Origin: Epiperipatus broadwayi
Lineage: Eukaryota; Onychophora; Udeonychophora; Euonychophora; Peripatidae
Reading direction: 5' to 3'
Assembly: GCA_028023455.1 (NCBI GenBank)
Contig: JAQFVV010012446.1
Location: forward strand, 1,798,001 to 1,862,000
Length of the DNA stretch: 64,000 nucleotides
Shown here: positions 57,568-64,000 of the stretch, one piece after another
Layout of the letters: each line of letters starts with the position of its first letter
Position numbering within the stretch: position 1 is the first letter of the stretch
The notes under the pieces: model-generated
Seen by the model: only the letters and a program-made list of their open reading frames with translations
Databases searched by the model: none
Told to the model about the DNA's origin: nothing
Position numbers and translations under genes: made by a program

Positions 57568-58050
57568 AGATTATCATCTCCCACACATATATACTATAAG
57601 TGCTCAGATATTTATTAAGATAGACAATCTTCATACTTTAATGGACTGGCTCCAATCTACTACACACTCCAACTCTTCAACCGTCCATCCAATTGAAAAT
57701 CTGATGATGGAATGCTCGAAAGCCACCCTAAGGCTGAGATTCTTGTCACACCCATGTTGACCCAAGGTCAATCTGAACCCCACTGTCAGGACATAATCCA
57801 TTAAATACATATGCAAGGATGGCGACATCTCTACAATGTAATAAGTGAAACACAGGCTTAATATATACCATGTGTCTATATATTAATATAGGGTATATGA
57901 GCACAACTTCACATGACCCACCACTCTCCACTCTATCTAACCTAACCCAAGCACATATATGCTAAATAATCTCACTCTCCATCTATCTAATAACACTAAT
58001 ACACTCAAGCACATATATGCTGAAAAGATAAATAATCACCAATATACGTA

Positions 58051-58092
58051 TTTGATGATTGCTGGTTTAGCATGAAATACGTATATTGGTGA
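58051..58092 (+). ncRNA. 5'-truncated hammerhead motif at the palindrome centre
   Basis: GATGA, stem II TGCT-GGTTT-AGCA, GAAA, ATA-CG-TAT, A, TTGGTG. The stem I strand and the first core bases are lost where the two arms join. Confidence 0.6.
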
Positions 58093-58517
58093 TTATTTAT
58101 CTTTTCAGCATATATGTGCTTGAGTGTATTAGTGTTATTAGATAGAGTGGAGAGTGGTGGGTCATGTGAAAGTCTGTGCTCATATACCCTATATTACATA
58201 TATAGACACATGGTATATATTAAGCCTGTGTTTCACGTATTACATTGTAGAGATGTCTGCCCATCCTTGCATATGTATTTAATGGATTATGTCATGTACA
58301 TGTGGGGTTCAAATTGACCTTGGATCAACATGGGTGTGACAAGAATCTCGGCCTTAGGATGGCCTTCGAGCATTCCATCATCAGATTTTCAATTGGATGG
58401 ACGGTTGAAGAGTTGGAGTGTGTAGTAGATTGGAGCCAGTCCATTAAAGTATGAAGATTGTCTATCTTAATAAATATCTGAGCACTTATAGTATATATGT
58501 GTGGGAGATGATAATCT

Positions 58518-58566
58518 GGACCAACTGATGATTGTTGGTTTAGCATGAAATACGTATATTGGTGAT
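58518..58566 (+). ncRNA. hammerhead ribozyme motif (HH2, right arm)
   Basis: Mirror of 57,520-57,567: GACCAA, CTGATGA (58,525-58,531), TGTT-GGTTT?-AGCA stem II with one wobble, GAAA, ATA-CG-TAT, ATA cleavage triplet ending at 58,558, TTGGT. Confidence 0.75.
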
Positions 58567-58670
58567 TATTTATCTTTTCAGCATATATGTGCTTGAGTGT
58601 ATGTGTTATTAGATAGAGTGGAGAGTGGTGGGTCATGTGAAAGTCTGTGCTCATATACCCTATATTCATT

Positions 58671-59230
58671 GATTAAAATATATGCAGACTTATATAAAAA
58701 TACACAAATATATCAGCATATTTTATTGCTTTGTATTATTTAGATTAATATATGTGGGTAAATGTATAAATTATTAATTCTAAAAATAAAAAAAATCAAG
58801 TATATTTATAAATAAATGCTGACAAATATGACAGAAATGTTTTTTAACTTATAAATTTTTATTATTAGTTATATTATTAAATATTTATTTAGCAATAAAT
58901 TTTTAAAAATATTACTCTGGAGGAAACCAAACTTGTATTATTTCTTGAAAATGTGATCATAATTTATAAAATGTGGAGACCTTCTTGAAAAACAAATACA
59001 TATATCAAACTATCACAAAGAGGAAACAAAGAAGAATAAAAGAAATTAAATAGTTTATTGGCAATAACTTTTTAAAATTAAAAAAAAAAGGTATAGTTAA
59101 GATCTATGAATATTTACACCCAATAGTCCGTTCACTTAAATGCAATATTAGTATTCTTTCATTAGAAAATAGTACTGTCTTCCTGTATAGCAAAAGCAAT
59201 AAACAATATGTTATTTTTTTCTTTTAATAA
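58671..59230. other. AT-rich stretch without a recognised gene
   Basis: Nothing recognised. Confidence 0.35.
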
Positions 59231-59234
59231 TAAT

Positions 59235-59370
59235 TGTATGATTTATTGCTCAAGAGTTCATAAGAATTTCGAGAACCATAAATGAATGATAGAGCTGCGC
59301 GGCTGCGCATGGATCTTGAACCCCAGAATTTGCCTCTCTACCACTGGCAAATCACGCAGGACAATTTTTC
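59235..59370 (-). mobile_element. SINE-A copy, minus strand
   Basis: On the plus strand: GATTTATTGCTCAAGAGTTC, ATAAGAATTTCGAGAACCAT, GGATCTTGAACCCCAGAATT (B-box side), TGCCTCTCTACCACTGGCAA (A-box side) and ATCACGCAGGACAA. Confidence 0.65.
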
Positions 59371-60110
59371 TTAATCTTATTTATGACAAACTTTAAAATA
59401 ACTCGTGCATGAAGTAATTTTTAAGTGTCATTTTTTAAAAATGAGCTTTAGGAATATTCTATGCATTATTATCAATCGAAAAATATATTGAACGATAAAA
59501 TCTTCTACAATGTCTCTTCACAACTTTAACGTAATCATTCCAGCGGTGAATAGTTAATATTTTGACCGCATTACCATTTAAAAATTAGGCTTTTCCAAGG
59601 ACGTTTTTAATCTTTTTCCAAAAGAAATGAACCAAGTATAACACTAAGCTTTATTTATTTTGGAAAGTTTTTCAACAAAAATTATTTGGTTTGATTCCGC
59701 AATTATAGAAGTCGACTATATTAATCTGAAATCTAATAGGGCTTTTTTTTTGATTAATGAATCCGAAAAGATTTCAACAATAAACACCCCCCTCTCTTTT
59801 TCTATTACAAACCCAAATACGGCATAAAATTCAAGTAAGCATTTATTTTATTAACTATAGGTGTTTTCATATTTATAAATACTATTTTTTAAACACTGAA
59901 TACCAAATTTTATTACTAACGATATAATTATAATAGTGTTAAATACGGAATATATTTTATTTCAGCACAAAATTTTTATACAGCACTAAACTAAAATAAT
60001 AAAATCAAATAATACTTTGTAATTTTGTCTGGATAATATATATATTTTGAAATAATGATGTTCGTTTTAATAATAATTCATCTGCACTACCGGTATACTT
60101 CTAAGATAAT
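59371..60110. other. AT-rich stretch without a recognised gene
   Basis: Nothing recognised. Confidence 0.35.
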
Positions 60111-60114
60111 TGAT

Positions 60115-60430
60115 ATTTATGGGCTGCTATTATAAATTGATAAAAAAACAACAATACTGTTATTTTGCAGAGATAATATTATGAATATATACAATTAAAA
60201 TAATTGCCAAGCGCTTTTAACACTAACGCGTCCTTATCAAGGCAAATTCTATAAAACATGGACTCTTTACAAACTTAAAACTCACTTTAACAACCAGACA
60301 GCATTAATCGGTTAGCGTTGAAAGTGCTTGGCAATTATTTTAATGGTATATATTAATAATATTATCTCTGCTAAATAACAAAAGAAATATTGGTTTTTAT
60401 CAATTTATAATTTGCAACAGAAGAAATTTG
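60115..60430. repeat. Foldback element with ~110-bp arms
   Basis: ATTATAAATTGATAAAAAAA, GCAGAGATAATATTATGAAT and AAATAATTGCCAAGCGCTTT on the left are mirrored by AAGTGCTTGGCAATTATTTT, ATAATATTATCTCTGCTAAA and TTTATCAATTTATAATTTGC. The inner ends (minus-left: TTGATAAGGACGCG, then TTAGTGTTAAAAGC) recall a worn hammerhead-like hairpin. Confidence 0.72.
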
Positions 60431-60514
60431 TATTTTATTTTACACAATGCAACGTGATTAGGGCTGTTATTATTTAATTTCTTATCTATATTTATTTATT
60501 ATGCACTCTCATCG

Positions 60515-60640
60515 CTGGCCTACATGGTTTGGTGCAGCAGTAGAGCATCTGACTTGGGAGTTTCCAGGATTGATTCTGAAGCTCACAGGTGGTGCTCAAA
60601 TTTCTTATGAACTCAGTAATAAAATCACATGATCACCATT
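60515..60640 (+). mobile_element. SINE-A copy, one of the best preserved
   Basis: CCTACATGGTTTGGTGCAGC, AGTAGAGCATCTGACTTGGG, TTTCCAGGATTGATTCTGAA (B box), GTGGTGCTCAAATTTCTTAT, GAACTCAGTAATAAAATCAC. The order and spacing fit a tRNA-derived head of about 75 nt with a short unrelated tail. Confidence 0.72.
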
Positions 60641-61430
60641 TCTTATGCATACATAAGCTGTTTACACAGAGGCTAAACTCTCCATTCATTGACTACTCTG
60701 GCTTGCACTGGTGGTGCTACTGTATGGAGAGTTTAGCCTTTGTGTAAACAGTTTGTGTAAGCATAAGAAATGGTGATCAAGTGATATTTAGCAGTTTAAA
60801 ACCAATCTTGTCCAATAGGATTATGGTGACTGTGGTTATTAAAGAACTAAAGACACCAAAAAGTATGAATGCTGAACTGAAATCAGATCTATACAACTAT
60901 ACAAGCTAATGAGCTTGAATTGAAAACATTATTGTGTTTTCATTTTGCACTCAAAGCTTTATAGTTAGATAATAAAATAAAACATGGCTGCTGAAGGATT
61001 GCATTAGATTCTGTGCACTGTTCTCAGATCCAAGGATCCTCATTAGATGTAAGTCACAAGCTAGAAACTAGTCTGGGGATATTGGATGAGAATGATAAAT
61101 GAACATTTAAATTACATACTAGGTAATCTGTATAAACTAATACCATCAATAATTTTATTAGTAATTGAACTACTTGTAATTAAAAATATATATGTAGAAA
61201 TGATACTTATTTAAATTTTCTCAGCTTAATGGTACATCTATAAAATAAATCTATTATCAGATTATAATAATTATTTATACTGCTAATAGTATATTCAATT
61301 TCTTAGACACTAGATAGGGATTTTATGCACAAATCTTCTTGCATCCATTGATTACTCTGATTTGCATTGGTGGCACTACTGTATGGAGAGTTTAGCCTCT
61401 GTGTAAACAGCTTGTGTAAGCATAAGAAAG
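60641..61430 (+). mobile_element. HH1 element, tandem unit interrupted by a ~220-bp AT-rich insert
   Basis: An inverted stub (TGATCACCATTTCTTATGCA) and a partial unit end (GGAGAGTTTAGCCTTTGTGT) precede a plus unit with ACCAATCTTGTCCAATAGGA, GAGCTTGAATTGAAAACATT, the ribozyme region at 61,040-61,082, then TTGGATGAG. An AT-rich insert of about 220 bp (61,091-61,310) follows, then ACACTAGATAGGGATTTTAT and GGAGAGTTTAGCCTCTGTGT. Subtracting the insert, the two unit ends are about 440 bp apart. The ribozyme core reads TTAGATG and is broken; GAAAC and GTC-TGGGG remain. Confidence 0.75.
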
Positions 61431-61499
61431 GTAATGATTTATATAATGTAAATAAATTCCCTAAAAGAGGATCAATAGATCGAATTCACTCCTTCAAAT

Positions 61500-62110
61500 A
61501 AAATTATGTACATAAACTAAGCATATATAAGAAGAGTAGCAAACTCTTCATACATCAGTGCCACCAAGTGCAAGCCTTCATAATCAATGGATGCAGGAAG
61601 GTTCATGCATAAAATTCCTATCTATTGTATTCATCCAATATACCCAGACTAGTTTCTAGCTTGTGCCTTCATCAGCAATGAGCTTTGGATGTGACAACAC
61701 TGCAACTAGATCTTAGGATCTAATGCAATGCTCAAGCAGCCACATTTTACCTATTTGGTTAATTAGAAATCTAGGAGCCCAAGATGAAAATACAATAATG
61801 TTGTCAATCCAAGCTCATTCGCTTGTATAGCCATACAGATCTGAACTCAGTTCATCATCTATACATTTTAACCAGCGAACATTATCCTATGGGCAGGATA
61901 GGTATAAAACCATCAAAACATCACATGATCAGAACTTTATATGGATATTAAATGAATAGGCACTAGTTAAGGATTTTATGCACAAACCTTCCAGCATCCA
62001 TTAATTATGAAGGCTTGCACTTGGTGGCAGTACTGTATGGAGAGTTGGCTTACTGTTATTAACAACCTGTGTAAGCATAAAAATGGTAATTATGTGATAT
62101 TTTTGACGGT
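61500..62110. mobile_element. HH1 foldback element, diverged
   Basis: Left arm AGCAAACTCTTCATACATCA, TTCATAATCAATGGATGCAG, then the ribozyme, GATCTTAGGATCTAATGCAA, CAATCCAAGCTCATTCGCTT and AACATCACATGATCAGAAC. Right arm ATAGGCACTAGTTAAGGATT and TACTGTATGGAGAGTTGGCT. The arms are the most diverged of the HH1 copies. I found no clear TSD. Confidence 0.68.
61643..61680 (-). ncRNA. hammerhead ribozyme motif (HH1)
   Basis: Minus strand: CATTG, CTGATGA, AGGCACAAGCTA (stem II partly paired, one base shorter), GAAAC, TA loop, GTC, TGGGT. The core is intact; stem I is weakened. Confidence 0.6.
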
Positions 62111-62229
62111 CATAAGTACGAATAAATGATAAAAGACAGGTTATATCATCTGTCTTTTGGAGAGTTTATTTATAGATAGACAACTTAAATATTTTCACGA
62201 TTCTTTTTTATTTCATAAGTAATTTCATA

Positions 62230-62335
62230 TAAATAAAGATACAATAAAAGACAAATAACCCCTAAGATGCATTTCGTGCAGAACCAGCACTCATCAGTTG
62301 GGCCAGGTCATCATCTCTCATATATATCTTTATTA
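62230..62335 (-). mobile_element. HH2-family fragment
   Basis: AGAACCAGCACTCATCAGTT, GGGCCAGGTCATCATCTC and ATATATATC match the right half of HH2 units. The left side (GACAAATAACCCCTAAGATG) differs from other copies. Confidence 0.6.
62259..62302 (-). ncRNA. hammerhead ribozyme motif (HH2-like, canonical stem II)
   Basis: Minus strand: CCCAA, CTGATGA, stem II GTGC-loop-GCAC with the canonical G-C pair next to the core, GAAA, stem III AT-GC-AT, cleavage triplet ATC, then TTAGGGG, which pairs with CCCAA except for one mismatch. This is the most consensus-like stem II of all copies here. Confidence 0.78.
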
Positions 62336-62374
62336 CATGAAGATTATTTATGTTGAGCAAATTATCTCATTTTT

Positions 62375-62590
62375 ATTTTCAAGCGTCAATTTACTCACCT
62401 CCCAACTTTTTTGATAAACACGTAATGATTATTACTATTAAACTAGAGATTTTCTCTAGCACAGATATAAACTTTAATCCAAGTTAAAGATTAATATATC
62501 TGATTTTCAGCACACACACACACGTGGCTATTTACGTTTCTCCTTCTCCCATGCGTAATATCTTTTTTTATAGATAGACAGTTTATTTAT
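62375..62590. repeat. Single satellite unit with shared flank
   Basis: CAAGCGTCAATTTACTCACC, AACTAGAGATTTTCTCTAGC, AAGTTAAAGATTAATATATC and ATGCGTAATATCTTTTTTTA follow the order seen at 39,225-39,490. Confidence 0.55.
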
Positions 62591-62599
62591 GTTATATAA

Positions 62600-63110
62600 C
62601 TCATTGGAAGCCCCAGTTACTTCCTGTTGTTCAATTACTTATAATCTGAGTTATTTACTATTTATCATACATTAAGTCAGTGCAACACCTGAATATTTTT
62701 ATTTAAAATATTTGTTGTGTTAAAAGTTATATTATTTCTAAATATAAATCGTAAATTATTTGTCAGTGATAGAAATTTTAAATTCTTTTTCTTTCCCACG
62801 ATTTTTAATTAATAATTTCCTAGCTGACAGTCCTATTTAAAAACTGGAGTCTGCGCTGATGTTAGAAACAAACATAGTTCGCAAGTTGGATAGAGATAAA
62901 TGTATAGTTTATTTGTATAAGGTCAAAAGTTTAATAAAAGTTATGTATTAAGTTTTCCTGAGTTTTTGAAAAAGTATCAGTCATATTCCTGTCGTAGTCA
63001 ATTAATGTAGGTTTTACAGCAAATTTATTAAAAATTTCATTGTCGACCCTGGAAAATTTTAATACCAATACAACATCACTGATTTTTCCATCTTACTATT
63101 TTATAAATAA
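62600..63110. other. AT-rich stretch without a recognised gene
   Basis: Nothing recognised. Confidence 0.35.
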
Positions 63111-63119
63111 AATGTGATG

Positions 63120-63915
63120 CATCTTTATAAGGAGTCAGGAATCTCTCAGCCACTATGTCCAGAGAAACCTGGTAGCTACTTTATCTTCCCTTTTCATTTA
63201 TTCCCCGCCCTAAGTTTTTCCCATATTCTTCTCTATCCTGCTCCACCCCATTTCCACATCATAATCTTTGTCAATTCCATGGCCTTTATATATAAATCAC
63301 CCTTATTTTTTCCCAAACCCAGCATAAAAACCAAGAACACACTTTCTGTACAATCGCTTTGTTTATATTTATTCTTCCACAACATTATTTGTACCCTTTT
63401 TGCTTGCATTTATTTATATTCAATTAATAGATGTCTAATATTTTCTATGCCTTTCTTACACAACTTTCAGACTAACTCACCCATATTTTTTCCATTTATG
63501 TGTATATCTCCTTGTTGCTAAAGATCCTGTTCAAATCTTAAACAGTAAACTACTTTCCTTGTTATTATCATAAATTAACTTGCACCCAATATTCTGTTTA
63601 CTTCTATATATATTTAAACTCTTTTTACTCTCCATACTAGTTCTCCATCTCTCCAACTCCCTATTCTTTATTAATGCATCTATTCTTTTATCCCATTCCT
63701 TGCCACTATAACACTCAATAATTCTCCTAACACAATCATCCCATCTTTTGTGTAAGTATACTGACATAAATTCTTTATTTAAATCTTCTGCATACCATAC
63801 TCATCCATCTTGTTGCCTGCCCTTTACTCATAACCCAATTAAATACTATTTTGGCTATTCTCTTATTATCCATACACTGCAATCTACCGAACATTTTTAT
63901 TAAACAGCTCCCTAT
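63120..63915 (-). pseudogene. LINE ORF2 C-terminal relic of a lineage other than RTE
   Basis: On the minus strand, from the window's right side inward and across frameshifts: MFGRLQCMDNKRIAKIVFNW (near 63,890), VMSKGQATRWMSMVCRRF, MSVYLHKRWDDCVRR (63,767), IDALIKNRELERWRTSME, KKSLNIYRSKQNIGCKLIYD, NNKESSLLFKI, stop, TGSLATRRYTHKWKKYG, and later ESIENIRHLLIE. The order (WR..M..K.SL..Y...K......YD....LLFK.RTGSL..N...W...) is that of the C-terminal region of many animal non-LTR retrotransposon polyproteins. The plus-strand frame at 63,114-63,521 is its antisense. The copy is degraded and I cannot assign the clade. Confidence 0.6.
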
Positions 63916-64000
63916 TATGCTAGTGCCATCTATTTTAAGCTTGAATAATCATAATTACTATATGGTCATACAATTAACATTTCTAGTCAAAGAAAAAAGC

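Larger units (their letters stand above)
57419..58670. mobile_element. HH2 giant palindrome, ~1.25 kb, with ribozymes facing outward in both arms
   Basis: The left arm (57,419 to ~58,056) and right arm (~58,066-58,670) are inverse copies around a centre at TACGTATTTGATGATTGCTG. In each arm a full HH2 unit is followed, toward the centre, by a second partial unit. The right arm shows two equivalent ribozyme positions 473 bp apart (58,085 and 58,558), the unit length. Landmarks: GGGTATATGAGC, CATGACCCACCACTCTCCAC, AATACACTCAAGCACATATA, CTGATGATGGAATGCTCGAA, CCATGTTGACCCAAGGTCAA, GAAACACAGGCTTAATATAT. The left arm has a ~60-bp disorder at 57,935-57,990. Mirror-image open frames (57,539-57,760 and 58,325-58,669) are by-products of the repeat. 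Confidence 0.88.

Noticed and set aside
57539-58669. Paired open frames with nearly identical peptides on opposite strands
   Set aside because: They are mirror readings of the HH2 palindrome; no coding signal beyond repeat identity.
63114-63521. 135-codon plus frame with many Pro and Phe
   Set aside because: It is antisense to the LINE C-terminal relic, which explains its length.

Overview
This is AT-rich (roughly 70% by eye), intron-like or intergenic DNA from an invertebrate animal. That call rests on several things. There are three copies of an RTE-clade non-LTR retrotransposon with TGATGA-type tails. There are tRNA-derived SINEs with pol III A and B boxes, plus mariner-, hAT- and Tigger-like remnants. 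No bacterial-style gene packing is present. I cannot name the species. No complete host gene is visible; the best host-coding candidate is one terminal exon on the minus strand at 51,555-51,776.

Layout. 0-12 kb holds SINEs, a LINE 3' end, a ~154-bp satellite in two blocks, an hAT relic and several foldback repeats. 12-17 kb holds a tRNA-like element, a Tigger-like MITE and a foldback element. 17-22 kb holds two LINE copies meeting tail to tail, a tandem SINE array and a long TAA tract. 22-34 kb holds mariner relics, foldbacks, a second SINE family and an hAT transposase relic. 34-50 kb holds short repeats, minisatellites, nested inverted repeats and tRNA-like copies. 50-54 kb holds the candidate exon region, relatively GC-rich. 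54-57 kb holds an almost intact, 5'-truncated RTE element with 839 open codons. 57-64 kb holds a 1.2-kb palindrome, more short elements and a LINE relic of another lineage.

The most interesting content is two unrelated families of short repeats, here called HH1 and HH2. Both carry recognisable minimal type I hammerhead self-cleaving ribozymes: CTGATGA, a short stem II, GAAA, a 2-3 bp stem III, then a GTC or ATA/ATC cleavage site and a complementary stem I. Copies recur as head-to-tail units of about 440-475 nt and as head-to-head foldbacks with a ribozyme in each arm. Several are flanked by 9-14 bp target-site duplications that I could read directly. One HH2 copy sits inside a mariner relic with a perfect 12-bp duplication. 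A 75-bp 5'-truncated HH1 copy has a 13-bp duplication. This fits RNA-mediated mobility of the retrozyme or Penelope-like kind. No Penelope reverse transcriptase is in the window, so the elements look non-autonomous.
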